Positions 16,383 through 24,678 of a stretch of DNA of 64,000 nucleotides are shown here, one piece after another; position 1 is the first letter of the stretch; every line of letters begins with the position of its first letter. The notes beneath the pieces were generated by a model. That model did no database searches, was not told the DNA's origin, and was given only the letters and a program-made list of their open reading frames with translations. The position numbers and the translations under genes are program-made. The stretch comes from DATLGB01 sp963724135 (GTDB lineage Bacteria; Actinomycetota; Thermoleophilia; Solirubrobacterales; Solirubrobacteraceae): contig CAVRTA010000005.1 of NCBI GenBank assembly GCA_963724135.1, positions 496,001 to 560,000 on the forward strand, written 5' to 3'.

Positions 16383-18365
16383 ATGGATTTCCCCTGCATC
16401 TACGAGCACGGGTTCGCGCGCGTCGCCGCGTGCACCGGTCGCACGACCATCGCCGACCCGCCCGCGAACGCGGAGGCGGTCCTGCACCACGCGCGCGCGT
16501 GTCACGAGCAGGGCGTGGCGGTCGCCGTCTTCCCCGAGCTGACGCTCACGGGCTACTCGATCGAGGACCTCCTGCTCCAGGACGCCGTGCTCGACGCGGT
16601 CGAGCAGGCGCTCGCCGGCCTCGTCGCGCAGACGGCCGACCTCGCTCCGGTGCTCGTCGTCGGCGCGCCGCTCAGACACCGCAACCGGATCTACAACTGC
16701 GCGGTCGTCGTCCACCGGGGCCGCGTGCTCGGCGTCGTCCCGAAGTCCTATCCGCCGACCTACCGCGAGTTCTACGAGGGGCGCCAGCTCGCGCACGGCG
16801 ACCTCGAGCGCGGCGGCACGCTCGCGCTCGACGGCGAGGCGGTCCCGTTCGGCCCGGACCTGCTGTTCGCGGCCACCGACGTCGACGGGCTCGTCGTGCA
16901 CGTCGAGATCTGCGAGGACATGTGGATCCCGGTCCCGCCGAGTGCCGAGGCCGCGCTGGCCGGCGCCACGGTGCTGGCGAACCTGTCGGGCAGCCCGATC
17001 ACGGTCGGCCGCGCGCGCGACCGCAAGCTGATGTGCGGCTCGGCGTCGTCGCGGTGCCTTGCCGCGTACGTGTACGCCGCAGCCGGCAAGGGCGAGTCGA
17101 GCACCGACCTCTCCTGGGACGGGCAGACGCTCGTCTACGAGAACGGCGTGCTGCTGGCCGAGACCGAGCGCTTCGCCGACTCCGAGCGCCGCGCGGTAGC
17201 CGACATCGACCTCGAGCTGCTGCGCGCCGAGCGCGCGCGCATGGGGACATTCGACGACAACCGCCGCACCCACCACGCGCGCGTGGACGAGTTCCGCCGC
17301 ATCGAGTTCGCCCTCGGACCGCCGGCGGGCGACCTCGGCCTGCTGCGCGCGGTCGAGCGCTTCCCGTTCGTCCCGTCGGACCCCGAGCAACTCGAGCTCG
17401 ACTGCTACGAGGCCTACAACATCCAGGTCGGAGGGCTCCAGCAGCGGCTCGAGGCGATCGGCGCGCCGAAGGTCGTGATCGGCGTCAGCGGCGGACTCGA
17501 CTCGACGCACGCGCTGATCGTCGCGGCCAAGGCGATGGACCGCGCCGGCCGGCCGCGCTCGGACATCCTCGGCTTCACGCTGCCGGGCTTCGCCACCGGC
17601 GACGAGACCAAGGCCAACGCGCACGCCCTGATGGACGCGCTCGGCGTCACCAAGTCCGAGCTCGACATAACCGAGACCGCGGAGCTGATGCTGCGCAATC
17701 TCGACCATCCGTACGCCCGGGGCGAGGAGGTCTACGACGTCACGTTCGAGAACGTGCAGGCGGGGCTGCGCACCGACTACCTGTTCCGGATCGCCAACCA
17801 GCGCGGCGGCATCGTCGTCGGCACGGGCGACCTGTCGGAGCTGGCGCTCGGCTGGGCGACCTACGGCGTCGGCGACCAGATGAGCCACTACGGCGTCAAC
17901 GCCGGCATCCCGAAGACGTTCATCGAGCACCTGATCCGCTGGGTCATGGCCACCCGGCAGTTCGGCGAGGGCGATGTCAACGCGACGCTCGAGCGGATCC
18001 TCGGCACCGAGATCAGCCCCGAGCTCGTGCCCGGCGCCGAGCTCCAGTCCACCGAGGGCACGATCGGCCCGTACGCGCTGCACGACTTCACGCTCTTCTA
18101 CACGCTGCGCTACGGCCTGCGGCCCACGAAGATCGGCTTCCTGGCAGCGCACGCCTGGCGCGGCGAGTACGACGAAGCCGAGATCCGCCGCTGGCTGGAG
18201 GTCTTCTGCCGGCGCTTCTTCGGCTTCGCGCAGTTCAAGCGCTCGGCGCTGCCCAACGGCCCCAAGGTGTCCGCCGGCGGGTCGCTGTCGCCGCGCGGGG
18301 ACTGGCGGGCGCCGTCTGATGCGAACGCCGAGGTGTGGCTGCGCGACCTCGCGCGCTGGGAGTGA
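16383..18365 (+). CDS. nadE: Glutamine-dependent NAD+ synthetase
   Basis: 660 residues. The N-terminal carbon-nitrogen hydrolase domain (1-300) shows the full glutaminase triad: Glu in F-P-E-L-T-L-T-G-Y, Lys in V-P-K-S-Y-P-P-T-Y-R-E-F-Y-E, and Cys in E-I-C-E-D-M-W. The C-terminal synthetase domain has the ATP pyrophosphatase loop S-G-G-L-D-S-T-H-A and later T-G-D-L-S-E-L-A-L-G. It makes NAD+ from deamido-NAD using ammonia from glutamine, the last step of NAD synthesis. Length fits the bacterial two-domain form. It stands alone and divergent from the ceramidase pair. Confidence 0.95.
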   Translation: MDFPCIYEHGFARVAACTGRTTIADPPANAEAVLHHARACHEQGVAVAVFPELTLTGYSIEDLLLQDAVLDAVEQALAGLVAQTADLAPVLVVGAPLRHRNRIYNCAVVVHRGRVLGVVPKSYPPTYREFYEGRQLAHGDLERGGTLALDGEAVPFGPDLLFAATDVDGLVVHVEICEDMWIPVPPSAEAALAGATVLANLSGSPITVGRARDRKLMCGSASSRCLAAYVYAAAGKGESSTDLSWDGQTLVYENGVLLAETERFADSERRAVADIDLELLRAERARMGTFDDNRRTHHARVDEFRRIEFALGPPAGDLGLLRAVERFPFVPSDPEQLELDCYEAYNIQVGGLQQRLEAIGAPKVVIGVSGGLDSTHALIVAAKAMDRAGRPRSDILGFTLPGFATGDETKANAHALMDALGVTKSELDITETAELMLRNLDHPYARGEEVYDVTFENVQAGLRTDYLFRIANQRGGIVVGTGDLSELALGWATYGVGDQMSHYGVNAGIPKTFIEHLIRWVMATRQFGEGDVNATLERILGTEISPELVPGAELQSTEGTIGPYALHDFTLFYTLRYGLRPTKIGFLAAHAWRGEYDEAEIRRWLEVFCRRFFGFAQFKRSALPNGPKVSAGGSLSPRGDWRAPSDANAEVWLRDLARWE

Positions 18366-18383
18366 CCGGCCGATACCCACCGG

Positions 18384-19031
18384 ATGGCGGTGTGGGCTCG
18401 GTGGCTCGTGTTCGCGGTGCTCGTGGTCGGCGTGGTCAGCCGGGGCTCGGCCGCGGGCGGCCGGGCCGAGCAGTCGCAGTGGCGTGAGCTGAGCGCCGAG
18501 CAGCGGGCCGGCGGGCTCACCTTCGACGCGTCGGTGGACCCGCGCAGCCGCGCCGCGATCGAGGGCGCGGTGGCGATCGCGCGGCCCGAGGCGCAGCGCC
18601 TGATCGACGTCGTCGACGGCGCCACCGTCGTCAAGGTCGGCCGGCCGAGCCTGGCCGGCGCGCTCGGCGTCACCCAGGGCATGGGCGACCACTACGAGGT
18701 CGTGCTCAACCTCGGTGAGACCGAGCGGGCCGTCGGCGGCCGCGGCGTGACGCGGCTGGTGCTGCACGAGCTCGGCCACGTCGTGGACCACGCGCTGGTC
18801 GGCGACCAGCTCGCCGCCCGGCTCGACGACCTGATCCCGGCTGGCGCGCCGTGCCCCGAGGGAACGAAGCTGGGGTCGTGCGCTCCGCGCGCCGAGCGTT
18901 TCGCGGAGACGTTCGCCAAGTGGGCGATGGGCAACGACCTCGGCGCGAACCTCTACATCGGATACGCGGTGCCGCCGCCGGCGGCAGGCTTCGACGCCTG
19001 GGCGGCACCTCTGGCCGACCTCGCGCGGTAG
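18384..19031 (+). CDS. Small secreted HExxH-type metallopeptidase-like protein
   Basis: 215 residues with a hydrophobic leader WARWLVFAVLVVGVVSRGSA. The zinc motif L-H-E-L-G-H-V-V-D-H is at about residue 133, and E-R-F-A-E-T-F-A-K-W near 172 would supply a third ligand, as in other small gluzincin-like proteins. Substrate is unknown. Its last 79 nt overlap the 3' end of a converging gene. The spacing from nadE is only 18 nt, so it may share that transcript. Confidence 0.7.
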   Translation: MAVWARWLVFAVLVVGVVSRGSAAGGRAEQSQWRELSAEQRAGGLTFDASVDPRSRAAIEGAVAIARPEAQRLIDVVDGATVVKVGRPSLAGALGVTQGMGDHYEVVLNLGETERAVGGRGVTRLVLHELGHVVDHALVGDQLAARLDDLIPAGAPCPEGTKLGSCAPRAERFAETFAKWAMGNDLGANLYIGYAVPPPAAGFDAWAAPLADLAR

Positions 19032-19567
19032 CCCGCGAGCCCCAGCACGAACAGCCCCGCGAGCAGGGCGAGCACGACTGCAGGCAATGGCCTGACGGTC
19101 TGCCCGAGGCCGTGCAACGGGTCCCGCCCAGGGCCGTCGAGCCGCGGGACCGGCCCGCCGACGGGGACCATGCGCTGGGTCCGCTCGGGGGCGGACCGCG
19201 CGCGCCGCGAGCGTGCGACCCGACGGCGCGTCCGGGCCACCGAGGCCAGTGCTCGCCGCGAGGGAAGCCACGTGGGCGGCGTTGACGTCGCAGGGGATCC
19301 CCCGCCCCGCGCGCCGGAGGACCCCCCGGGCGACCGCTGTGACGAGGGCTGCGAGCCGTGCGCGCCACCGCCTGGTCGCGACGCCGGGCGCGAGGACGGC
19401 TTGGTCGCCGGCGGCTCGGCGACCACCGCGCCGGTGACGGGTCCCGCCGGGGACGGTACGTCGGGCACGGTGGGGTCCACGGCGACCTGTGCGAACGCGG
19501 TCGCGGGCGCGAGCGCGCACACGACGCCTGCCGCCAGCACTACCCCGCGCCCCCTGCAGTCCCCCAT
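18953..19567 (-). CDS. Low-complexity secreted protein with C-terminal membrane anchor
   Basis: 204 residues. A signal peptide, GVVLAAGVVCALAPATAFA, is followed by a Pro/Ser/Gly/Arg-rich linker (about 35-145). A C-terminal hydrophobic helix LPAVVLALLAGLFVLGLAGY is followed by a basic tail. This is the layout of a surface-exposed, membrane-anchored stalk; no enzymatic domain is visible. Upstream lies a cloverleaf-like leader ending exactly at the ATG (CACC-ATG). The 3' end overlaps the converging metallopeptidase gene by 79 nt, which is unusual for two real genes, so the exact end deserves caution. Confidence 0.55.
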   Translation of the reverse strand: MGDCRGRGVVLAAGVVCALAPATAFAQVAVDPTVPDVPSPAGPVTGAVVAEPPATKPSSRPASRPGGGAHGSQPSSQRSPGGSSGARGGGSPATSTPPTWLPSRRALASVARTRRRVARSRRARSAPERTQRMVPVGGPVPRLDGPGRDPLHGLGQTVRPLPAVVLALLAGLFVLGLAGYRARSARGAAQASKPAAGGGTAYPM

Positions 19568-19649
19568 GGTGTCTGCTTCGGCAGCATTGCAGACTGGCTT
19601 TCCCGGCCTGTCCGGATGAGGACGGAAGGTCTCGGGTCCGGACCCCACC
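19568..19649 (-). ncRNA. Cloverleaf-like structured leader RNA (candidate)
   Basis: Read on the minus strand, GGTG (19649-19646) pairs with CACC directly before the ATG at 19567. Inside are three helices: GTCCGGA/TCCGGAC (7 bp), GGC/GCC around CGGGAAA, and GTCTGC/GCAGAC (6 bp) around AATGCTGCCGAA. Closing the outer stem would touch the translation start. It does not match any riboswitch consensus I can recall, and the ligand and function are unknown. Confidence 0.4.
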
Positions 19650-19709
19650 GGTGTCAGCAGCACGACCGGGCCCGCCAGGTCCAGGGGTCTGCGACCGTTG
19701 TTGGGAAGG

Positions 19710-20984
19710 ATGGCCTGCCGTTGCATCGCCGGAACGCTGCTCGCGCTGCTCTTGCTGGCCGGTAGCGCGCGGGCGGGTGAGTACGTGGCCCCGGCGGCGC
19801 ACGAGCTCACGCTGGGGCACGGCGCGTGGTCGTACTTCGGCGACGCGCGGGCGATCGCCCACGGCAACAAGGTGTTCACGGGGTGGATCTCGACCCGCGG
19901 CGACGTGTGGCTGGCGCAGGTCGACGTGCGCACTCTCGACGTGCGCAAGAAGCTGATCTACCGCGACCTCGGGGTCGACGACCACAACAACCCCAGCCTG
20001 GTCTGGTTCCGGGGACGCCTGATGGCGTTCTTCTGCGAGCACTCGGGGCATGTCCTCGGACGAGACGCGGAGATGCGCTACCGGATCGCGCGCGGTCGCT
20101 TCACGATCGAGCGCGGCTTCTCCCCGGTGCGCGCGGTGGGCACGAATACGCGCGGCGGGCTCGGCTGCACCTACCCGAACCCCGTGCGCTCCGGGCGCTC
20201 GCTGTTCCTGTTCTGGCGCGGCGGCGACTGGAACCCGACGTTCTCGGCCACCGTCGACGGCCGGCGCTGGGCGAAGGCGCAGACGCTGGTGAAGGGGCCC
20301 AGGGCACAGCGCCCGTACGCGAAGTTCGCGGAAGGGCCGGGCGACGCGTTCGCCGTCGCGTTCTCCGACGGCCACCCGAAGGAGTTCCCGAACTCCCTGT
20401 ACTTCCTCCAGTACGCCGGCGGGAGGTTCTACAAGCCCGACGGCACGCTCGCCGGCACGCTCGACGACCTCCCGTTGAAGCGCTCGGAGGTCGAGCTCGT
20501 CTACCGCCACGAGCCTGCCCTCGGGCGCGCCTGGCCGCACGACGTGGCCTTCGGCGACGACGGCAAGCCGATCATCGTCTACACGCGACGCGTCGGCGGC
20601 CCGAGCGGCATCGACCACTTCCGCTTCGCGCGCTGGGATGGCGACGCGTGGACCGACGAGGAGCTGATCGACGCGGGCAGCGGCTTTCACACCTTCACCA
20701 GCGGCGGGATCACGCTCATGCACGAGCACCCCCAGAACGTGCTCCTGTCCCGAACGGTCGGCGACTGGAACCAGATCGAGCTCTGGACGCGGCCCGACGT
20801 CGCCGGCGGCGCCTGGTCGCGCCTGCCGCTCACAGCCAGCAGGCGCGGCTTCAGCATCCGCCCGGTCTTCCCGCGCCATTTCGACGTTCGCGGGCGCGCC
20901 GTCGTGCTCTACTTCGAGGGCACGGCCAGTTCGTACCAGGACTTCGACACCCGCATCCGGATGCTCGTATACGACACGACATGA
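19710..20984 (+). CDS. Secreted BNR-repeat/sialidase-fold-like protein
   Basis: 424 residues from ATG 19710 with a signal peptide CIAGTLLALLLLAGSARA. The mature part has repeated propeller blades with D-D-H-N-N-P-S-L, G-C-T-Y-P-N-P and W-P-H-D-V-A-F, matching the BNR-4 group of exo-sialidase-fold proteins, many of which bind or cleave polysaccharides. No sialidase catalytic triad can be assigned with confidence. The stop lies within a few nt of, and just overlaps, the phzF-like start. Confidence 0.7.
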   Translation: MACRCIAGTLLALLLLAGSARAGEYVAPAAHELTLGHGAWSYFGDARAIAHGNKVFTGWISTRGDVWLAQVDVRTLDVRKKLIYRDLGVDDHNNPSLVWFRGRLMAFFCEHSGHVLGRDAEMRYRIARGRFTIERGFSPVRAVGTNTRGGLGCTYPNPVRSGRSLFLFWRGGDWNPTFSATVDGRRWAKAQTLVKGPRAQRPYAKFAEGPGDAFAVAFSDGHPKEFPNSLYFLQYAGGRFYKPDGTLAGTLDDLPLKRSEVELVYRHEPALGRAWPHDVAFGDDGKPIIVYTRRVGGPSGIDHFRFARWDGDAWTDEELIDAGSGFHTFTSGGITLMHEHPQNVLLSRTVGDWNQIELWTRPDVAGGAWSRLPLTASRRGFSIRPVFPRHFDVRGRAVVLYFEGTASSYQDFDTRIRMLVYDTT

Positions 20985-21814
20985 CCGCGCGCAGGTTCGC
21001 GCAGGTCGACGTATTCGGGGATGCGCCGCTCGGCGGCAATCCCGTGGCGGTCGTCCTCGACGGAGACGGGCTCAGCGACGAGGAGATGCAGCGGTTCGCG
21101 CGGTGGACGAACCTGAGCGAGACGACCTTCGTCCTGTCGCCGACCATGCCCGAGGCCGACTACCGCGTCCGGATCTTCACCACCGAGGACGAGCTGCCCT
21201 TCGCCGGCCACCCCACCCTTGGCACCTGCCACGCCTGGCTGGAGTCCTTTACAAAGGGCTCCTTCACGGAAGACTCCTTCACAAAAGGGTCCGTCCCTTT
21301 TGTGAAGCAGGAGTGTGGTGCGGGGCTGATCGAGATCCGGCCGAGGCCGGATGGGCTGGCGTTCGCGGCGCCGCCTCTGGTGCGCGGGGGGCCGGTCGAG
21401 CCCGCGCTGCTCGACCGGCTCAGGGGGATCCTCGGCGTTGACGACGTCCTAGACGCACAGTGGGTCGACAACGGGCCCGGGTGGGTCGCGGTGCTGCTCT
21501 CCGACGCGGAGGCGGTGCTGGCGCTGAAGCCCGGCGACCTGGAGGGCATGTTCGTCGGCGCGGCGGGGCTGCACCCGGACTCAGGCCTGGAGGTGCGGGC
21601 GTTCTTCACCGGCGGCGAGGACCCGGTCACCGGGAGCCTCAACGCATCCCTGGCCCAGTGGCTGCTCGCCTCCGGCCGTCTCACCGCGCCCTACGTCGCG
21701 CGCCAGGGGACCGCGATCGGCCGCACCGGTCGCGTCTACATCTCGCAGTCCGACGGCAAGGTCTGGGTCGCCGGCGCGACCACGGCCACGATCACGGGAA
21801 CCGTCGACATCTGA
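20981..21814 (+). CDS. PhzF-family isomerase with an in-frame insertion
   Basis: 277 residues. The N-terminus, F-A-Q-V-D-V-F-G-D-A-P-L-G-G-N-P-V-A-V, the motif F-T-T-E-D-E-L-P-F-A-G-H-P-T-L-G-T, and the C-terminal G-E-D-P-V-T-G-S are PhzF signatures, including the catalytic Glu. PhzF enzymes isomerise diaminopimelate-epimerase-fold substrates. No phenazine genes are nearby, so the general isomerase role is safer. Between the two domains (residues about 90-110) a repetitive Ser-Phe-Thr-Lys-Gly segment interrupts the family pattern, encoded by an A/T-rich palindromic stretch. The start overlaps the stop of the BNR gene. Confidence 0.85.
   Translation: MTARRFAQVDVFGDAPLGGNPVAVVLDGDGLSDEEMQRFARWTNLSETTFVLSPTMPEADYRVRIFTTEDELPFAGHPTLGTCHAWLESFTKGSFTEDSFTKGSVPFVKQECGAGLIEIRPRPDGLAFAAPPLVRGGPVEPALLDRLRGILGVDDVLDAQWVDNGPGWVAVLLSDAEAVLALKPGDLEGMFVGAAGLHPDSGLEVRAFFTGGEDPVTGSLNASLAQWLLASGRLTAPYVARQGTAIGRTGRVYISQSDGKVWVAGATTATITGTVDI
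21246..21310. repeat. Intragenic palindromic repeat element inside phzF
   Basis: Three 15-nt units beginning TCCTTTACAAAGGGC, TCCTTCACGGAAGAC and TCCTTCACAAAAGGG lie in tandem. The last forms a perfect 13-bp hairpin, CTTCACAAAAGGG (21277-21289) with 21295-21307. The stretch is far richer in A/T than its surroundings and keeps the reading frame, adding about 21 residues. Confidence 0.65.
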
Positions 21815-21885
21815 GGGCGTGGCGAAAGCGCTGAGCGGTGTCCGGCGCGGTGTGCCGTCAGGATGCGCGGGTAGCGTCCGCGAGC

Positions 21886-22998
21886 GTGCCGCCGACGGAG
21901 CGACTGGATGCGCTCAACCCGCTCGAGCGCGCGATCTACGAGGGGACGGTCGTGGCCGACATCGGGCTGCGGACGGCGCTCGGGACCGTGGTCACCGCGG
22001 CGATGCTGCCGTGGGGACTGTCCGGCGCGCCCCAGACCGAGAACCGGCGGCTCGACCTCTACCGCGAGCTCGCCCGCGCCGGGGACGCCGAGCGCGTCTT
22101 TCACCCGCCGCCGCGCGTGAGGGTCGAGGTCGCGGCGCCGGGACGCATCCGGCTGCCCGCGCGCAACCGCGAGGCCGAGGTGCTGCGCTTCTCCAGTCCC
22201 TACCAGGCGCTCAACCCGGCCGTGCGGCGCGAGTACGCGCGCCACGCGCGCAACCGCATCGCCTACGCGCAGCACTGGCGCCACGAGGACGGGCCGCGGC
22301 CGACGCTGTGCGTGATCCACGGCTTCGGCGCCAGCCCGTACTGGCTGAACTCCGCGTTCTTCGCCCTGCCGTGGTTCTTCGGGCACGGCTACGACGTGCT
22401 GCTCTACACGATGCCCTTCCACGGGCTGCGGCGCGGCGCCTTCTCACTGGTGAACGGCAGCGAGCTGTTCGCCCACGGCGTCGCCCACTTCAACGAGGCG
22501 ATCATCCACGCCGTCCACGACTTCCGCGTCTTCCTCGACCATCTCGGGGCGACGGGCGTCGAGCAGATCGGCCTCACCGGGCTCTCGCTCGGCGGCTACA
22601 TGACCGCGCTGCTGGCGGCGATCGAGCCGCGCCTGCGCTTCGTCATCCCCAACGCGGCCGTGACCGACGTCGCGACGCTGACCGACGGCTGGTTCCCCCC
22701 GAACCTCGCGATGAGGACCGTGGCGCGGCTGCGCGGGCTGCCGCTCGACGAGATGCGGGCCGCCTGGGCCGTGCACTCACCGCTCACCTACACCCCGGTC
22801 GTGCCGCACGAGCGGCGCATGATCATCGGCGGCCTCGGCGACCGCCTGGCGCCGCCCGAGCAGAGCGAGCGCCTGTGGGAGCACTGGGAGCAGCCGCGCA
22901 TCCACTGGTTCGTCGGTAACCACGTGATGCATCTCTCCCGCGGCGCCTATCTGAAGGAGATGCGCCGGTTCATGTCAGAACTCGGCTTCGGCGGGTAG
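21886..22998 (+). CDS. Alpha/beta hydrolase
   Basis: 370 residues from GTG 21886 (a longer version could start at 21838). The core has V-I-H-G-F-G-A-S at about 145, a nucleophile elbow G-L-S-L-G-G-Y, and a final N-H-V-M-H-L acid/histidine region, the classical hydrolase triad layout. A long N-terminal extension (about 1-130) with L-N-P-L-E-R-A-I-Y precedes the core. Substrate is unknown. It is followed 9 nt later by an SDR gene in the same direction, so the two are probably co-transcribed. Confidence 0.75.
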   Translation: MPPTERLDALNPLERAIYEGTVVADIGLRTALGTVVTAAMLPWGLSGAPQTENRRLDLYRELARAGDAERVFHPPPRVRVEVAAPGRIRLPARNREAEVLRFSSPYQALNPAVRREYARHARNRIAYAQHWRHEDGPRPTLCVIHGFGASPYWLNSAFFALPWFFGHGYDVLLYTMPFHGLRRGAFSLVNGSELFAHGVAHFNEAIIHAVHDFRVFLDHLGATGVEQIGLTGLSLGGYMTALLAAIEPRLRFVIPNAAVTDVATLTDGWFPPNLAMRTVARLRGLPLDEMRAAWAVHSPLTYTPVVPHERRMIIGGLGDRLAPPEQSERLWEHWEQPRIHWFVGNHVMHLSRGAYLKEMRRFMSELGFGG

Positions 22999-23007
22999 CG
23001 CCCCGGC

Positions 23008-23844
23008 ATGCGCATCCTCATCACCGGTGCCTCGAGCGGCATCGGCGCCGCCACGGCGCGGCGCCTCGCCCGTCGCGGCGACGACCTCGTGCTGGTCGCC
23101 CGCGGGCGCGACGGGCTCGAGCGGGTCGCGCGCGGCATCGGGGCGGAGGTGGCGGTGGCCGACGTCACCGACCGCGACGAGCTCGAGGCGGTCTTCGCGG
23201 CCGCCGGCCGGCTCGACGCCGTGATCGCCAACGCGGGCGCCGCCGCGTACGGGCCGTTCGCCGAGATGGACGCCGACGACGTCGACCGGACGATCGCGGT
23301 GACGCTGCTGGGAACCGCGAACACGCTGCGCGCCGCTCTCCCCCACCTCGAGCGCACCGGTGGCACGCTCGTCGTCACCGGCTCGGTGGCCGGCCGTGAG
23401 CCGATGCCGCTCGCCGCCGCGTACAGCGCGGCCAAGCACGGGGTGCGCGGCCTCGTCGAGTCCGTGCGGCTCGAGCTGCGCGCGACCGGCTCGCGCGTGC
23501 GCGTCGCGCAGATCCATCCCGGGCCCGTCGACACGCCGTTCTGGGTCAACGTGACGCCGGTGGACGGCCAGATGCCGCCGCGCATGCCCTCGTGGGTCGC
23601 CGACGATCCCGACCGCATCGCGAAGGCCATCGAGCGCGCGCTCGAGCACCCGCACCCGGAGCAGGTGGTGGGCTGGACCATGAGGGCCGCGAGCTTCGTG
23701 CCCCGGCCCGTCCGCGACCTCGTGCTGACGCGGGTCGTGCGCTACGCACTGCGCCACGCCGCGCACGACGAGCCCGGCCGCGCGATCTGGGAGCCCGCCG
23801 GCACCGGCGAGCTCGAGTCGCTCAGCGCTCGACGTAGCGCTTGA
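23008..23844 (+). CDS. Short-chain dehydrogenase/reductase
   Basis: 278 residues. Rossmann motif T-G-A-S-S-G-I-G at residues 6-13, N-A-G-A at about 74, catalytic Ser in V-T-G-S-V-A-G and Y-S-A-A-K-H at about 140, then P-G-P-V-D-T. These are the complete classical SDR residues for an NAD(P)-dependent alcohol/ketone oxidoreductase. The C-terminal extension of about 70 residues, with R-A-A-S-F-V-P-R-P, is typical of the larger SDR7-like group. Substrate unknown. The 3' end overlaps the converging SRPBCC gene by 23 nt. Confidence 0.9.
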   Translation: MRILITGASSGIGAATARRLARRGDDLVLVARGRDGLERVARGIGAEVAVADVTDRDELEAVFAAAGRLDAVIANAGAAAYGPFAEMDADDVDRTIAVTLLGTANTLRAALPHLERTGGTLVVTGSVAGREPMPLAAAYSAAKHGVRGLVESVRLELRATGSRVRVAQIHPGPVDTPFWVNVTPVDGQMPPRMPSWVADDPDRIAKAIERALEHPHPEQVVGWTMRAASFVPRPVRDLVLTRVVRYALRHAAHDEPGRAIWEPAGTGELESLSARRSA

Positions 23845-24247
23845 GGTCGGCCACCGCGCGGCCCATCACGTACTCGCGGATCGCGCTGCGCAGCGGGGCG
23901 GGGACGAAACGCCCCGGGTCGATGTAGAGGTCGAGCGCCACGCGCGTCCCGTCCTCGGTCTCGGTGAAGCGCCACTCGCCGGAGAAGTCGCGGAAGTCGC
24001 CACCGAGGTACTCGCTGCCGAGCCGGTGGGGTTCGTCGTAGTGCTGGCAGAGCCGGTAGCGGACACTCCTGACCCTGGCGTCGACGACGTACTCGACCAC
24101 CAGGCCGCGGCCGCGCTCGTCGCGCTGCAGGATCGAGACTTCCTTGACCGCGCGCTGCCACTCCGGCAGGCGCTCGTAGTCGGTGAGCGCGTCGAAGCAG
24201 GCCTGGGCGGGCGCGTGGACGAGCGCCGTCTCGACAGTCGCGGTCAC
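23822..24247 (-). CDS. SRPBCC (START-like) family protein, second of a tandem pair
   Basis: 141 residues from a GTG overlapping the stop of the paralogue upstream (GTGA). The N-terminus V-H-A-P-A-Q-A-C-F-D-A-L-T-D-Y-E-R-L-P-E-W is the standard SRPBCC helix-grip start. The C-terminus R-E-Y-V-M-G-R-A-V-A-D-L-K-R-Y-V-E is the long helix. The family binds lipids or other hydrophobic ligands. It is the same length as its upstream neighbour, so the pair looks like a duplicated, co-translated unit. Confidence 0.8.
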   Translation of the reverse strand: MTATVETALVHAPAQACFDALTDYERLPEWQRAVKEVSILQRDERGRGLVVEYVVDARVRSVRYRLCQHYDEPHRLGSEYLGGDFRDFSGEWRFTETEDGTRVALDLYIDPGRFVPAPLRSAIREYVMGRAVADLKRYVER

Positions 24248-24669
24248 GAACGCGCGAGTACGAGTTTGCGCAGGCGCCGCAGGGACTCCACGTTGCGGAG
24301 CTTGATGGCGAGCTGGACCGGCGGGACGAAGCGCAGCAGGGAGAGCTTGCCGGCCGGGTCCTCGACCAGCGTGACGTCGGTGCCGCCGTTGGCCGCCGCG
24401 AGCTCGATCGTCACGCGGGCCGGCCCGAGGACGCGTGCAGCCGCGTCGAGGACGATCTTGCGCGGCGGGTGGACCTCGCGCACCTCGGTCTTGTCCTGCG
24501 CGCCGCCGGCGACCTGGACCTCGAACTTGGTGCCGGCGGCGGGGAAGCCGGGATCGGCGCTGAGTGTCCTGTCCGAGCCGACGACCCACTGGGGGTACGC
24601 GTACGGATCCTCGAGAACCGACCAGACCTGCTCAACCGGGGCGGGGATGTGGGTGCTGTTGCGGGCGAT
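24244..24669 (-). CDS. SRPBCC family protein, first of a tandem pair, non-standard start
   Basis: The frame reads I-A-R-N-S-T-H-I-P-A-P-V-E-Q-V-W-S-V-L-E-D-P-Y, an unmistakable SRPBCC N-terminus, through to L-R-K-L-V-L-A-R-S (141 aa). The first codon that fits is ATC at 24669, and a stop lies four codons further upstream. The next ordinary start would lose the first 60 residues. It follows an Fn3-like secreted-protein gene (9-nt gap) and overlaps its paralogue at GTGA. Either ATC is used as a rare start or a substitution has altered ATG. Confidence 0.6.
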   Translation of the reverse strand: MARNSTHIPAPVEQVWSVLEDPYAYPQWVVGSDRTLSADPGFPAAGTKFEVQVAGGAQDKTEVREVHPPRKIVLDAAARVLGPARVTIELAAANGGTDVTLVEDPAGKLSLLRFVPPVQLAIKLRNVESLRRLRKLVLARS

Positions 24670-24678
24670 GGCGAGGCG

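Noticed and set aside
19568..19649. Cobalamin, FMN or c-di-GMP riboswitch upstream of the surface-protein gene
   Set aside because: The conserved boxes of these classes are missing. It is kept only as an unclassified structured leader.
13543..20879. Very long open frames opposite the ceramidase and nadE genes
   Set aside because: These are Arg/Ala/Gly-rich shadows created by high GC; the opposite-strand frames carry the recognisable domains.
20981..21814. Phenazine biosynthesis locus based on the PhzF match
   Set aside because: PhzF-family isomerases are widespread and no other phenazine gene is present.
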